A stretch of DNA of 64,000 bases from Comamonadaceae bacterium OS-1. Its GTDB lineage: Bacteria; Pseudomonadota; Gammaproteobacteria; Burkholderiales; Burkholderiaceae_C. The position numbers and the translations under genes are program-made. Shown here one piece after another: positions 9,162-18,973 of the stretch. Below the pieces are notes generated by a model. It worked only from the letters and a program-made list of their open reading frames with translations, was not told the origin of the DNA and did no database searches. The DNA lies in the NCBI GenBank assembly GCA_027923965.1, contig AP026969.1, positions 3,968,001 through 4,032,000 of the forward strand, written 5' to 3'. Position 1 is the stretch's first letter. The number at the start of each line of letters is the position of its first letter.

Positions 9162-9560
9162 TTATGCTTGGTCTGCAGATATTTCTACAGCTTCTTTTAC
9201 ATCAGCACGGTCAACCAGTTCGACGAATGCCATAGGCGCATTGTCACCCACGCGGAAACCCATCTTCAAGATGCGGGTATAGCCGCCTGGACGGGCCTTG
9301 AAATGGGGGCCCAGGTCGTTGAACAACTTGGTCACGCTGTCGCGGTCACGCAGACGGTCAAAAGCCAGGCGGCGATTAGCGACAGTCGCTTCTTTGGCCA
9401 AAGTGATCATGGGTTCGATCACGCGACGCAATTCCTTGGCCTTGGGCAAAGTGGTCTTGATGGCCTCGTGCTCGATCAGCGAGTTCATCATGTTGCGCAG
9501 CATAGCAAGGCGGTGCGAGCTGGTGCGGTTAAGTTTACGAAGTCCGTGTCCGTGGCGCAT
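9162..9560 (-). CDS. rplQ: 50S ribosomal protein L17
   Basis: A 132-residue protein starting [17 protein letters not shown], the conserved L17 N-terminus. L17 binds 23S rRNA near the exit tunnel. It is the last protein gene of the alpha operon and follows rpoA by 124 bases. Only the tRNA-fMet gene lies behind it. Confidence 0.97.
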   Translation of the reverse strand: MRHGHGLRKLNRTSSHRLAMLRNMMNSLIEHEAIKTTLPKAKELRRVIEPMITLAKEATVANRRLAFDRLRDRDSVTKLFNDLGPHFKARPGGYTRILKMGFRVGDNAPMAFVELVDRADVKEAVEISADQA

Positions 9561-9684
9561 GGTGCATTCCTTTCAATTATTTTGACGCACAGCCGGATCA
9601 GGTACTGCGCGTTGCACGTGTCCTTTGCAGGACATTTTTAAAGACCGACGCAACACCGAAGTGCTGCACCGGCCCAATTTCCAA

Positions 9685-10677
9685 TTAACGCTTGTCCAAG
9701 CCAGCCGGTGGCCAGCTTTCAAGCTTCATACCCAAGGTCAGACCGCGCGAAGCGAGGACTTCCTTGATTTCATTCAGCGATTTGCGACCCAGATTAGGGG
9801 TCTTGAGCAATTCATTCTCGGTGCGCTGGATCAGATCACCGATGTAATAAATGTTCTCAGCCTTCAGGCAGTTCGCAGAGCGAACCGTCAATTCCAGCTC
9901 ATCCACAGGACGCAACAGAATCGGGTCAAACTGCGTGTTACCACGCGGTGCGGGCTGTTCAAACACGCCGGCCAATTCGCTGCCTTCCAACTGCGCAAAT
10001 ACTGCGAGCTGTTCGACCAGTATTTTAGCCGATGCGCGCACGGCATCTTCTGCCGAGATCGCACCATTGGTTTCGATCTCCACCACCAGCTTGTCCAGGT
10101 CGGTACGCTGCTCAACGCGAGCGCTTTCGACCGTGTAGCTCACGCGCTTCACGGGCGAGAACGAAGCATCCAGCACAATACGGCCAATCGACTTAGTCTG
10201 CTCATCCGCATACCGGCGCATGCTGCCTGGAACGTAACCACGGCCCTTTTCGACCTTGATTTGCATGTCCAGCTTGCCGCCTTGCGACAAATGCGCAATC
10301 ACGTGGTCTGGGTTGATGATTTCAACATCGTGCGGAGTCTGGATATCAGCCGCTGTGACCACGCCGTCGCCGTCTTTACGCAAGCTTAGGGTGACTTCAT
10401 CACGGTTGTGCAGCTTGAAAACAACGCCTTTGAGGTTCAACAAAATGTTCACGACATCTTCTTGAACACCGTCAATCGAAGAGTACTCATGCAGCACGCC
10501 TGCAATAGTCACTTCGGTTGCCGAATAACCCACCATGGACGACAACAGTACACGGCGTAGTGCATTACCCAATGTATGCCCGTAACCGCGTTCAAACGGC
10601 TCCAACGCAACTTTCGCACGGTTGTGGCCCAGTTGCTCAACGTTGATGGCTTTGGGTTTCAGCAAATTAGTTTGCAT
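9685..10677 (-). CDS. rpoA: RNA polymerase alpha subunit
   Basis: A 330-residue protein with the N-terminal assembly domain (residues about 20-230, with the [17 protein letters not shown] motif) and the C-terminal promoter-contact domain (about 250-320, with [12 protein letters not shown] and [16 protein letters not shown]). The C-terminal domain binds UP elements and activators. The gene has the usual place between rpsD and rplQ. Confidence 0.98.
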   Translation of the reverse strand: MQTNLLKPKAINVEQLGHNRAKVALEPFERGYGHTLGNALRRVLLSSMVGYSATEVTIAGVLHEYSSIDGVQEDVVNILLNLKGVVFKLHNRDEVTLSLRKDGDGVVTAADIQTPHDVEIINPDHVIAHLSQGGKLDMQIKVEKGRGYVPGSMRRYADEQTKSIGRIVLDASFSPVKRVSYTVESARVEQRTDLDKLVVEIETNGAISAEDAVRASAKILVEQLAVFAQLEGSELAGVFEQPAPRGNTQFDPILLRPVDELELTVRSANCLKAENIYYIGDLIQRTENELLKTPNLGRKSLNEIKEVLASRGLTLGMKLESWPPAGLDKR

Positions 10678-10785
10678 GCATGCTTCCTCTCAGTACCCCC
10701 AGCTCGTTACACCGGTAAGGCAAGTGTTGGTTCTAGACCGCAGTGCCCCGCAGCCTAGGAACAAAATCAAACGACAAATGCGGAA

Positions 10786-11409
10786 TTAACGCGAATACAA
10801 CTCAACGATCAGGGATTCGTTGACATCAGAAGCGAACTCATCACGGTCTGGTACCTTCTTGAAAATACCTTCGGTCTTTTCGATGCTGACTTCCACCCAT
10901 GCTGGCAAGCCCACTTGTTGCGCCAATTGCAGAGCTTCAACAATACGGTTTTGCTTCTTCGACTTGTCGCGAACAGCCACTACGTCGCCGGTCTTGACCA
11001 TGTACGAAGGGATGTTCACGCACTGGCCGTTCACCGTCATCGCCTTGTGCGACACCAGCTGGCGTGCTTCAGCGCGCGTGGAGCCGAAACCCATGCGGTA
11101 GACCACGTTGTCCAGACGCGATTCCAGCAGAAACAGCAGATTGGCACCGGTATTGCCCTTGCGGCGATCGGCTTCTTCGAAATAGCGGCGGAACTGACGC
11201 TCCAACACACCGTACATGCGCTTTACTTTTTGCTTTTCGCGCAGCTGCAAACCGAAGTCAGAAGTACGGGCACCAGAAGTGCGACCGTGTTGACCTGGCT
11301 TGGAGTCGAATTTAGCCTTGTCGCTGATCGAACGACGAGCGCTCTTCAGGAAAAGATCAGTACCTTCACGGCGGGAGAGTTTGGCCTTGGGACCGAGATA
11401 GCGTGCCAC
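10786..11409 (-). CDS. rpsD: 30S ribosomal protein S4
   Basis: A 207-residue protein with the primary 16S rRNA-binding S4 domain, seen as the [11 protein letters not shown] and [10 protein letters not shown] segments. In Enterobacteria S4 represses translation of the alpha operon; whether that holds here cannot be seen. The length and gene order are normal. Confidence 0.97.
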   Translation of the reverse strand: MARYLGPKAKLSRREGTDLFLKSARRSISDKAKFDSKPGQHGRTSGARTSDFGLQLREKQKVKRMYGVLERQFRRYFEEADRRKGNTGANLLFLLESRLDNVVYRMGFGSTRAEARQLVSHKAMTVNGQCVNIPSYMVKTGDVVAVRDKSKKQNRIVEALQLAQQVGLPAWVEVSIEKTEGIFKKVPDRDEFASDVNESLIVELYSR

Positions 11410-11516
11410 TTGAGCGTCCTTAAAATTTATCTTCCACGCAGAAACGTGGGAGCCATCTGCGCAATGCAGATGGCGGTGGGCTTATAAAAACCGGACCGAA
11501 ATGAATTCCGGTGAGA

Positions 11517-11921
11517 TTAGATGCGACGGCGCTTTTGAGGGCGGCAACCGTTGTGTGGAACGGGAGTCACATCTGCAATCGAGGTAATGCGGATACCGAG
11601 TGCACCCAGAGCGCGAACCGAAGATTCGCGGCCAGGACCCGGGCCTTTGATTTCGACATCAAGATTCTTGATACCTTGTTCAATGGCTGCACGACCAGCG
11701 ACTTCGGAAGCAACCTGGGCAGCAAAAGGAGTCGATTTACGCGAACCCTTGAAGCCCTGGCCACCGGAAGAAGCCCAAGACAACGCATTGCCTTGACGAT
11801 CAGTGATCGTGATGATTGTATTGTTAAATGATGCGTGCACGTGTGCGACACCGTCAGACACGTTCTTGCGAACCTTCTTACGTACGCGCTGCGATGCGTT
11901 GCTTTGCTGAGCTTTTGCCAT
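11517..11921 (-). CDS. rpsK: 30S ribosomal protein S11
   Basis: A 134-residue protein with [23 protein letters not shown] and a GxGPGRES motif followed by [13 protein letters not shown] at the end, all typical of S11. It lies 18 bases after rpsM and is part of the small-subunit platform. Confidence 0.97.
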   Translation of the reverse strand: MAKAQQSNASQRVRKKVRKNVSDGVAHVHASFNNTIITITDRQGNALSWASSGGQGFKGSRKSTPFAAQVASEVAGRAAIEQGIKNLDVEIKGPGPGRESSVRALGALGIRITSIADVTPVPHNGCRPQKRRRI

Positions 11922-11939
11922 AGTGATCTCTCAATCCCT

Positions 11940-12305
11940 TTATTTCTTCAATGAAGCTGCAGCCTTGCGCGGTCCCTTGCGGGTGCGTGCGTTGGTACGC
12001 GTACGCTGGCCACGCATGGGCAGACCACGACGGTGGCGGAAACCACGGTAGCAGCCGATGTCCATCAATCGCTTGATGTTCATCGTGGTTTCTCTACGCA
12101 AATCGCCTTCAATGGTGAAGAGAGCGATTTGGTCGCGGATCTTTTCCAGATCAGCATCGGTCAAGTCTTTGACCTTCTTGGAATATGCAATGTCGCAAGC
12201 TTCGCAAATCTTGCGAGCGCGGGTGCGACCGATACCAAAAATAGCGGTTAAGCCGATTTCGGAATGCTTTTGCGGCGGAATGTTAATACCAGCGATACGT
12301 GCCAT
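11940..12305 (-). CDS. rpsM: 30S ribosomal protein S13
   Basis: A 121-residue protein that begins [14 protein letters not shown] and ends with the basic tail [19 protein letters not shown] that reaches the P site. The helix-two-turn-helix segment [13 protein letters not shown] is present. Confidence 0.97.
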   Translation of the reverse strand: MARIAGINIPPQKHSEIGLTAIFGIGRTRARKICEACDIAYSKKVKDLTDADLEKIRDQIALFTIEGDLRRETTMNIKRLMDIGCYRGFRHRRGLPMRGQRTRTNARTRKGPRKAAASLKK

Positions 12306-12328
12306 GTGCGTCCTCTAAAACTTTTCTA

Positions 12329-12442
12329 TCAACCTTGACGCTGTTTGTGGCGTGGATCTGTACAGATCACACGAACCACGCCCTTGCGCCGGATGACTTT
12401 GCAGTTGCGGCAAATTTTCTTAACCGAAGCTGAAACTCTCAT
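12329..12442 (-). CDS. rpmJ: 50S ribosomal protein L36
   Basis: A 37-residue protein with four zinc-ligand positions (CRNC near residues 11-14, Cys27 and His32). It begins [16 protein letters not shown] and ends RHKQRQG. It lies between secY and rpsM. In many bacteria infA sits next to it, but here no infA is found. Confidence 0.95.
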   Translation of the reverse strand: MRVSASVKKICRNCKVIRRKGVVRVICTDPRHKQRQG

Positions 12443-12528
12443 TTAATTCTCCTAAAACTCTGAATACCGTGCGATTGAATTCTCTGGAACAAAACACCAG
12501 AACCCATGACCAACTTTTCACTTACCAA

Positions 12529-13845
12529 TTACGCATTGGCAGAAGACTTGAAGTTAGCCTTTTTCAGCAATGACTCATACTGTTGAGACATCATGTAGTT
12601 TTGAACCTGGGCCATGAAATCCATGGTCACCACCACAATAATCAGCAGTGACGTTCCACCAAAATTAAATGGCACGTTGTATTTCAAGACCAATATTTCC
12701 GGAACCAAACACACAAAGGTGATGTACACCGCACCTGCCAAAGTCAACCTCAGCAATATCTTGTCGATATAGCGAGCAGTCTGTTCACCCGGACGAATAC
12801 CAGGAATGAACGCGCCGCTTTTCTTCAGGTTGTCTGCTGTTTCGCGGCTATTGAAAACAAGGGCCGTATAGAAAAAGCAGAAAAACACAATGGCACTGGC
12901 GTAGAACAACACATATACCGGCTGTCCTGGGCTCAGCATACCTGCGACATCTTTCAACCAGCGCAACGACTCAGATGCACTGAACCAGTTCACAACTGTT
13001 GCAGGCAACAAAATAATCGATGAAGCAAAGATCGGAGGAATCACACCAGCCATATTGAGCTTCAAAGGCAAGTGCGAAGACTGTCCGCCGTAAACCTTGT
13101 TGCCCACCTGCCGCCGTGCGTAATTCACCAAAATCTTTCTTTGACCACGTTCAACGAACACGACAAAGTAGGTGACTAAGGCAACCACTGCAACAATAAA
13201 GATGGATGCAATGATGCTCATAGCACCGGTACGCACCAACTCCAGCAAGCCACCAATCGAACCCGGCAGACCAGCCGCGATACCAGCGAAGATCAGGATG
13301 GAAATTCCATTACCCAAACCACGTTCAGTAATTTGCTCGCCCAACCACATCAAAAACATGGTTCCAGCGGTCAAACTCACGACAGCCGTCATACGAAACC
13401 CAAAACCTGGCGACAAAACAAGACCTGGAGAACTCTCCAAACCTGTAGCAATCACCAACGACTGGAACAGGGCAAGGCCCAAAGTGCCATAACGGGTGTA
13501 TTGGGTAATCTTGCGACGGCCAGACTCACCTTCCTTCTTCATCTGCTCAAACATCGGGACCACATAGCCCATCAATTGCATGATGATGGAGGCCGAGATG
13601 TAAGGCATGATGCCTAGGGCAAAGACGGTAAACCGGGACAAGGCGCCACCAGAAAACATATTGAACAAGCTCAATATGCCGCCTTGCTGGCCTTTAAAAA
13701 GCTGCTGCAGTTGCGTTGCGTCGATGCCAGGCACAGGAATGTGTGCACCGACACGATAGACAACCAGCGCAAGCAACAAAAACACCAAGCGACGACGCAG
13801 GTCGCCGAACTTACCCGTCTTTGCGATTTGAGCGCTAGTTGCCAC
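12529..13845 (-). CDS. secY: Sec translocase channel subunit SecY
   Basis: A 438-residue inner-membrane protein with ten predicted helices. The plug helix and [17 protein letters not shown] segment are visible near residues 55-70, and the conserved cytosolic loops with RTGAMS and [13 protein letters not shown] follow. SecY forms the protein-export pore with SecE and SecG. Its location inside the spc operon is standard. Confidence 0.98.
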   Translation of the reverse strand: MATSAQIAKTGKFGDLRRRLVFLLLALVVYRVGAHIPVPGIDATQLQQLFKGQQGGILSLFNMFSGGALSRFTVFALGIMPYISASIIMQLMGYVVPMFEQMKKEGESGRRKITQYTRYGTLGLALFQSLVIATGLESSPGLVLSPGFGFRMTAVVSLTAGTMFLMWLGEQITERGLGNGISILIFAGIAAGLPGSIGGLLELVRTGAMSIIASIFIVAVVALVTYFVVFVERGQRKILVNYARRQVGNKVYGGQSSHLPLKLNMAGVIPPIFASSIILLPATVVNWFSASESLRWLKDVAGMLSPGQPVYVLFYASAIVFFCFFYTALVFNSRETADNLKKSGAFIPGIRPGEQTARYIDKILLRLTLAGAVYITFVCLVPEILVLKYNVPFNFGGTSLLIIVVVTMDFMAQVQNYMMSQQYESLLKKANFKSSANA

Positions 13846-13868
13846 CGAACGTTTCCTTCAACAAAAAC

Positions 13869-14300
13869 TTAAGCCAGGCTGCCACCGGCGGCTTCAATAG
13901 CCGCCTTGGCTGCTGCCGTAGCACCAATACCAGTGAACTTGATCGCCTTGGTCAGTTCGCCGGTCTTGATGACCTTGATGACTTTTGCCATCTCAGCGAT
14001 CAGACCTGCTTGCTTCAGTGCCAAACCGTCTACTTCAGACAGGCCCAGCTTTTCCAGCGCTTCCAGAGTGACTTCAGCGTTGTACTTCAGCAAATGCGAT
14101 TTGAAACCACGCTTAGGCAACCGGCGTTGCATAGGCATTTGACCGCCTTCAAAGCCGACCTTGTGGTAGCCACCAGCACGGGATTTTTGACCTTTGTGGC
14201 CGCGGCCAGAGGTCTTGCCCAGGCCAGAGCCAATACCGCGACCAACGCGACGCTTGGCGTGCTTTGCACCCGCTGCGGGCTTAATGCCATTGAGTTCCAT
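13869..14300 (-). CDS. rplO: 50S ribosomal protein L15
   Basis: A 143-residue protein starting [20 protein letters not shown] at the ATG 14298-14300; an in-frame TTG two codons upstream is less likely because the family starts MELN. The glycine-rich [19 protein letters not shown] segment is typical of L15. Confidence 0.96.
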   Translation of the reverse strand: MELNGIKPAAGAKHAKRRVGRGIGSGLGKTSGRGHKGQKSRAGGYHKVGFEGGQMPMQRRLPKRGFKSHLLKYNAEVTLEALEKLGLSEVDGLALKQAGLIAEMAKVIKVIKTGELTKAIKFTGIGATAAAKAAIEAAGGSLA

Positions 14301-14309
14301 CGTCAATCC

Positions 14310-14492
14310 TTAGATGATTTTGACCAGATAACTGATCTTGTTGATCATGCCGCGGACTTCGGGCGTGTCTTGCAATTCGCTTACGCTGCGAATCTTGCGT
14401 AGACCCAAGCCACGAACGGTTGCACGGTGCGATTCTTTGGTACCAATCGGGCTGCGAACCAGCGTCACTTTGAGTGTTTGTTGCGTTGTCAT
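14310..14492 (-). CDS. rpmD: 50S ribosomal protein L30
   Basis: A 60-residue protein with the L30 pattern [27 protein letters not shown]. It lies 14 bases after rpsE and ends ten bases before rplO. Confidence 0.96.
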   Translation of the reverse strand: MTTQQTLKVTLVRSPIGTKESHRATVRGLGLRKIRSVSELQDTPEVRGMINKISYLVKII

Positions 14493-14506
14493 TTGAATAA
14501 CCTTGC

Positions 14507-15031
14507 TCAGACGAAGATTTCTTCGACGTTTTTGCCGCGCTTGGCAGCAATGTCCGAAGGAGTGGTCGAATTACGCAATGCATCCAAGGTGGCACGCACC
14601 ATGTTGTATGGGTTCGACGAACCATGGCTCTTGGCCACGATATCGGTGATACCCATCACTTCAAACACTGCGCGCATAGGGCCGCCTGCGATGATGCCGG
14701 TACCCTTGGGGGCCGGTGCCATCATCACGTTGGCTGCGCCATGTTGGCCAGTCACTTTGTGGAAAACGGAACCGTTTTTCAGCGTGACCTTCACCATGTT
14801 GCGGCGGGCTTCTTCCATCGCTTTTTGCACAGCAGCAGGCACTTCTTTCGACTTGCCCTTGCCCATGCCAACGCGACCTTCGCCATCACCCACCACGGTC
14901 AAAGCTGCGAAACCAAGAATACGGCCACCCTTGACCACCTTGGTAACGCGGTTGACCGCGATCATCTTTTCACGCAGGCCGTCTTCAGGCCCTTCAGCCT
15001 TACCCTGCATTTTTCCTTGAACTTTAGCCAT
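14507..15031 (-). CDS. rpsE: 30S ribosomal protein S5
   Basis: A 174-residue protein with the S5 double-stranded RNA-binding segment [17 protein letters not shown] and the C-terminal GVTD-like [17 protein letters not shown] stretch. It acts in decoding accuracy. Confidence 0.97.
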   Translation of the reverse strand: MAKVQGKMQGKAEGPEDGLREKMIAVNRVTKVVKGGRILGFAALTVVGDGEGRVGMGKGKSKEVPAAVQKAMEEARRNMVKVTLKNGSVFHKVTGQHGAANVMMAPAPKGTGIIAGGPMRAVFEVMGITDIVAKSHGSSNPYNMVRATLDALRNSTTPSDIAAKRGKNVEEIFV

Positions 15032-15048
15032 GATTTATTCCGATCTGC

Positions 15049-15414
15049 TTAGAACTGCAAGCCAGCTTCGCGGGCAGCATCGGCAAGCGCCTTGACGCGT
15101 CCGTGGTACGCAAAACCTGAGCGATCAAACGCTACTTTTTCAACGCCGGCAGCTTTTGCTTTTTCAGCAATCAGCTTGCCAATGGCTTGTGCTGCGGTGG
15201 TGTTGCCACCCTTGCCAGCGCCGCCCAGCTCTTTGCGCACAGCCGCTTCTGCGGTCGATGCGCTGGCCAGAATCTTGGCACCGTCGCCAGAAATAACGCT
15301 GGCGTAGATGTGCAAGTTGGTACGGTTCACCGTCAGGCGTGCAACGCCTTGGGTTGCAATACGGATGCGGGTTTGACGCGCACGGCGGAGACGCTGTTCT
15401 TTTTTGGTCAACAT
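15049..15414 (-). CDS. rplR: 50S ribosomal protein L18
   Basis: A 121-residue 5S rRNA-binding protein. It ends with the conserved [26 protein letters not shown] pattern and begins [16 protein letters not shown]. Confidence 0.97.
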   Translation of the reverse strand: MLTKKEQRLRRARQTRIRIATQGVARLTVNRTNLHIYASVISGDGAKILASASTAEAAVRKELGGAGKGGNTTAAQAIGKLIAEKAKAAGVEKVAFDRSGFAYHGRVKALADAAREAGLQF

Positions 15415-15425
15415 GTTGCGGCTCC

Positions 15426-15959
15426 TTATTTCTTCTTGGTTTCTTTGATCGTGATCTTCTCATCCGAATAACGGATGCCCTTGCCCTTGTAAGGCTCGGG
15501 GGGACGGATCGCACGAATCTCAGCAGCCACCTGGCCCACACGTTGACGGTCAGCACCCTTGATCAGAATTTCTGTCGGGGTGGGAGTTGCAACGGTGATG
15601 CCAGCAGGCATGTCGATATTGACGGGGTGGGAGTAACCCACGGCCAAGTTCAGCTTGGCACCTTGGGCGGCAGCTTTGTAGCCCACGCCAACCAGGCTCA
15701 GCTTCTTCTCGAAACCCTTGGTCACACCGACGACCATGTTGTTCACCAGCTGACGCATGGTGCCCGACATGGCATTGGCTTCACGGGACTCGTTGGCGGG
15801 GACAAACGTGAGTTTGCCAGCGTCATTGGTCACGGTAACCAGCGCATTTTGGGTCAACGACAGCGAACCGCCGGTGCCCTTGACATTGATTTGGTCGTCC
15901 TTGATTGCCACATCCACACCAGCGGGGATAGCAACAGGCATTTTTCCTACGCGAGACAT
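15426..15959 (-). CDS. rplF: 50S ribosomal protein L6
   Basis: A 177-residue protein made of two related domains. It begins [17 protein letters not shown] and ends with [16 protein letters not shown], the L6 signature near the C-terminus. Confidence 0.97.
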   Translation of the reverse strand: MSRVGKMPVAIPAGVDVAIKDDQINVKGTGGSLSLTQNALVTVTNDAGKLTFVPANESREANAMSGTMRQLVNNMVVGVTKGFEKKLSLVGVGYKAAAQGAKLNLAVGYSHPVNIDMPAGITVATPTPTEILIKGADRQRVGQVAAEIRAIRPPEPYKGKGIRYSDEKITIKETKKK

Positions 15960-15975
15960 TTGCTAGTTCTCCTGC

Positions 15976-16371
15976 TTAAGCGACGTAGCACAAAACTTCG
16001 CCACCGATACCGGTTGCGCGGGCTTTGCGGTCCGTCATCACGCCTTGCGGAGTGGTAACAATTGCCACACCCAAGCCGTTCATGACTTGTGGAATGGCGC
16101 CGTGGCCTTTGTAAACACGCAGGCCGGGACGGCTAACGCGCTCAATACGTTCGATCACAGGGCGACCGGCGTAATATTTCAAGGTAATTTCGAGTTCGCT
16201 TTTGCCAGCTTCGGTTTTCACCTGGAAGCCGTCAATGTAGCCTTCGTCTTTCAAGACTTGGGCAATCGCGACCTTCACTTTGGATGAAGGAATCGATACA
16301 GTCGTTTTGGCCACCATTTGCGCGTTGCGGATGCGAGTCAGCAAGTCGGCGATGGGATCACTCATACTCAT
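15976..16371 (-). CDS. rpsH: 30S ribosomal protein S8
   Basis: A 131-residue protein beginning [17 protein letters not shown] and ending in [11 protein letters not shown]. In E. coli S8 represses the spc operon by binding near rplE; I did not detect that site here. Confidence 0.97.
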   Translation of the reverse strand: MSMSDPIADLLTRIRNAQMVAKTTVSIPSSKVKVAIAQVLKDEGYIDGFQVKTEAGKSELEITLKYYAGRPVIERIERVSRPGLRVYKGHGAIPQVMNGLGVAIVTTPQGVMTDRKARATGIGGEVLCYVA

Positions 16372-16392
16372 GTTTAGGTTCTCCTGCCTTAC

Positions 16393-16698
16393 TTACCAGC
16401 TGGCCTTGACCATACCGGGGATGTCGCCAGCAAAAGCCAGTTCGCGAATTTTTGCGCGAGCCAAGCCAAACTGACGGAATGTTCCACGAGGACGACCCGT
16501 GATGGCGCAACGGTTACGTTGGCGCGTCGGGTTTGCATTGCGTGGAAGCTTTTGCAAAGCCAAGCGGGCCGCAGCACGCTCGTCGTCGGTCTTCTTGGCA
16601 TCGGTCGAAATTGCTTTCAACTCTGCGTGTTTTGCTGCGTACTTGGCAACCAATTGGTCACGCTTGAGTTCACGCTGAATCAGAGCTTGTTTAGCCAC
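16393..16698 (-). CDS. rpsN: 30S ribosomal protein S14
   Basis: A 101-residue, zinc-free (C-minus) form of S14. It starts [17 protein letters not shown] and ends with [20 protein letters not shown], and the CxxC zinc motif of the short form is absent. Confidence 0.96.
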   Translation of the reverse strand: MAKQALIQRELKRDQLVAKYAAKHAELKAISTDAKKTDDERAAARLALQKLPRNANPTRQRNRCAITGRPRGTFRQFGLARAKIRELAFAGDIPGMVKASW

Positions 16699-16706
16699 AC
16701 GTCACC

Positions 16707-17246
16707 TCAGTTCTTGAACGGAAAACGGAACCCGGCGAGCAGTGCCTTGCACTCTTCGTCATTCTTGGCCGTTGTCGTGATGCTGATATTGAGACCGCGC
16801 AAGGCATCGACCTTGTCGTACTCGATTTCAGGGAAAATGATCTGCTCTTTCACGCCGATGTTGTAGTTACCACGGCCATCGAAAGCGCGACCAGAGATAC
16901 CACGGAAGTCACGTACACGGGGCAGAGCCACGGTGACGAAACGGTCCAGGAACTCAAACATCTGCACGCCGCGCAAAGTCACCATGCAACCAATGGCCTG
17001 GCCTTCGCGGATCTTGAAGCCGGCGATAGCCTTCTTGGCCTTGGTCACGACGGGGCGCTGGCCTGCAATCTTGGTCAGATCGGCAACTGCGTTGTCCATG
17101 ACCTTCTTGTCGGATACCGCTTCGCTCACACCCATGTTCAGGGTGATCTTGGTGAAGCGGGGAACCTGCATCGGCGAGGTGTAGCCAAACTTGGCCATCA
17201 GCTCGGGAGCAACTTTGTCGCGATAGAGTTGTTGTAGACGTGCCAT
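16707..17246 (-). CDS. rplE: 50S ribosomal protein L5
   Basis: A 179-residue 5S rRNA-binding protein. The start at 17246 ([12 protein letters not shown]) aligns with the usual L5 N-terminus and length; an in-frame ATG two codons upstream (17252) overlaps the rplX stop as ATGA and could be used instead. Conserved segments such as [10 protein letters not shown] and [16 protein letters not shown] are present. Confidence 0.96.
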   Translation of the reverse strand: MARLQQLYRDKVAPELMAKFGYTSPMQVPRFTKITLNMGVSEAVSDKKVMDNAVADLTKIAGQRPVVTKAKKAIAGFKIREGQAIGCMVTLRGVQMFEFLDRFVTVALPRVRDFRGISGRAFDGRGNYNIGVKEQIIFPEIEYDKVDALRGLNISITTTAKNDEECKALLAGFRFPFKN

Positions 17247-17248
17247 GC

Positions 17249-17569
17249 TCATGCAACCTTGATTTCTTCGCCGCTAGACTTGTAAACGCGGGTGCGCTTG
17301 CCATCTGCCAGCAACTTGATTCCAACACGATCAGCCTTGCCGGTAGCCGCATTGAAGATGGCTACGTTGGACTGGTGAATGGGCATATTCTTTTCAATGA
17401 TGCCGCCTGCCTCGCCCTTCATGGGGTTAGGTTTAGCGTGCTTCTTGACCATGTTGATGCCATCGACCAACAGGTAAGAGTCATCTTTGCGCAGCGCCAC
17501 GGTGCCGCGCTTGCCCTTGTCGCGCCCGGTGAGCACAACGACTTGGTCGCCTTTGCGAATTTTGTTCAT
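17249..17569 (-). CDS. rplX: 50S ribosomal protein L24
   Basis: A 106-residue protein that starts [20 protein letters not shown], the KOW motif of L24, which starts 50S assembly. It overlaps or abuts rplE and lies nine bases after rplN. Confidence 0.97.
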   Translation of the reverse strand: MNKIRKGDQVVVLTGRDKGKRGTVALRKDDSYLLVDGINMVKKHAKPNPMKGEAGGIIEKNMPIHQSNVAIFNAATGKADRVGIKLLADGKRTRVYKSSGEEIKVA

Positions 17570-17578
17570 GGTGCGTCC

Positions 17579-17947
17579 TTACAGAACTTCAGGAGCCAGG
17601 GACACGATCTTCATGAACTTTTCGGTACGCAATTCGCGCGTCACGGGTCCAAAGATGCGGGTGCCGATGGGCTCCAGCTTTGCGTTGAGCAACACTGCTG
17701 CGTTGCCGTCGAATTTGACCAGCGAACCGTCTGCACGACGGATGCCTTTGGCCGTGCGCACCACCACTGCACTGTAGATCTCGCCTTTTTTGACGCGACC
17801 ACGTGGAGCGGCTTCTTTGATGCTCACTTTGATGATGTCGCCAACGCTAGCATAGCGACGCTTGGACCCGCCCAGCACCTTGATGCAGAGAACGGATTTC
17901 GCGCCAGTATTGTCGGCAACATCTAACCGGGATTCAGTTTGGATCAT
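17579..17947 (-). CDS. rplN: 50S ribosomal protein L14
   Basis: A 122-residue protein starting [19 protein letters not shown], the L14 signature. It is the first gene of this ribosomal run. Genes of the S10 operon such as rpsQ and rpmC do not precede it; a phosphatase gene does, so the S10 and spc operons are separated here. Confidence 0.97.
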   Translation of the reverse strand: MIQTESRLDVADNTGAKSVLCIKVLGGSKRRYASVGDIIKVSIKEAAPRGRVKKGEIYSAVVVRTAKGIRRADGSLVKFDGNAAVLLNAKLEPIGTRIFGPVTRELRTEKFMKIVSLAPEVL

Positions 17948-18092
17948 GTCTATGTTTTCCCAACTTGCATCAGTTGAACCAGCTTGGAAGCCAACTCGCC
18001 TGATCAGTCTTGGGCCCGTCGTCCACGCTACAAACCACTCATAGCGCTTCCTTTGGGCAGAAGCATCGCTTTTTAGGAGCGAAGCCCACGAT

Positions 18093-18121
18093 TATGCAGA
18101 GTATTTGGCGACACGTCAACA
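18093..18121 (-). promoter_or_regulatory. Sigma70 promoter of the spc operon
   Basis: On the minus strand TTGACG (18116-18121) and CATAAT (18093-18098) are 17 bases apart. Together with a leader of about 140 bases before rplN this is the likely start of the ribosomal transcript. It lies between the rplN gene and the stop codon of the upstream phosphatase gene. Confidence 0.75.
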
Positions 18122-18151
18122 CCCCACGTTAAAAAACACGCCCAGGCACTG

Positions 18152-18973
18152 TCAGCGGGCGGCCAATACGGCTGCAACCACCTCGGCAAAGCCTGCGCCC
18201 CGCTCGTTGGAGGCGATGTAGGTGGGCTTGCAGGCCATTTGGGCCTCAAAACGTCGCACATTGGCCACACCAACGCTGTGCGGCAAGGCTTCGAACATGC
18301 GCTGGTCATTGGTGGAGTCGCCCACGTAAGCCCAGAGGTCGCGCTCTGTGGCCAGGTCGCGCCCCAGCAAAGTCTGGACGATCCAGCACGCACCCACCCA
18401 TTTGTCATGCCCACCAAACCAGCCATTGATATGGATAGAGCTGACCGTGGCGTGCATGCCCTCGGATTGCAAAATGGCTACGACCTGGGCGATCTTGGCG
18501 GGTGCCAGGTGGGTGAATTCGCTGTGGTCGAAGGCAATATCGGTTTCGCGCCCCGCCGAGTCTTGCGCCAGCAGGGTCCCGGGCACTTCGGCCAGCACCC
18601 GCCGTGCCACCTGCTGCATGCGCGCAAAGTTGGCGCTGCGTGTGCGGGCATCCTGGATATACAGTTTTGATAGCTGCTCATGCTTATGGGATAAGCACGG
18701 GAGGCCAATTTGGCTTGTATTTTGAAGAAGCGCCACCGCGCCGTTCTCTGCCACGATTGCATCCACCGGCCAGGTACGCGCAAACGGCTCGCTCCAACCC
18801 ACAGGGCGACCGGTGATGGCAATCACCACCAAGCCTGCTGCCTTTACATCCGCGAGGGCCTGCAACGCATCGGCGGTGATGGCGCCATCGGTCGTCAGGG
18901 TGTCATCGATATCGGTGAGAACGCCCGCCAGTCCGCGCCGCGCTGCCAGCGGCCATTGCGCCAGGGGCTTCAC
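18152..18973 (-). CDS. HAD-IIB family phosphatase with a repeat-encoded insertion
   Basis: A 273-residue cytosolic hydrolase. HAD motif I is DIDDTLTTDG with Asp21 and Asp23, motif II is the ITGRP segment near residue 53, and motif IV is GDSTND near residues 217-222. The type IIB cap fold is shared by sucrose-phosphate, mannosyl-3-phosphoglycerate and trehalose-6-phosphate phosphatases; the substrate is unknown. Residues about 84-105 are encoded by a copy of the intergenic repeat, in frame and without a stop. The gene overlaps glpD by four bases and is probably expressed behind it. Confidence 0.8.
   Translation of the reverse strand: MKPLAQWPLAARRGLAGVLTDIDDTLTTDGAITADALQALADVKAAGLVVIAITGRPVGWSEPFARTWPVDAIVAENGAVALLQNTSQIGLPCLSHKHEQLSKLYIQDARTRSANFARMQQVARRVLAEVPGTLLAQDSAGRETDIAFDHSEFTHLAPAKIAQVVAILQSEGMHATVSSIHINGWFGGHDKWVGACWIVQTLLGRDLATERDLWAYVGDSTNDQRMFEALPHSVGVANVRRFEAQMACKPTYIASNERGAGFAEVVAAVLAAR
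18662..18724. repeat. AT-rich repeat copy 3, inside a coding sequence
   Basis: It contains TTTTGATAGCTGCTCATGCTT, ATAAGCAC and GAGGCCAATTTGGCTTGTATTTT, the order seen in the intergenic copies. Here it lies inside the HAD phosphatase gene and stays open in that frame. Confidence 0.75.

Noticed and set aside
12443..12528. The gap between rpmJ and secY as a place for infA.
   Set aside because: Only 86 bases, too short for infA; no frame found.
17948..18092. A riboswitch or ribosomal-protein autogenous site in the rplN leader.
   Set aside because: Some short dyads are visible but no known fold can be drawn with confidence.
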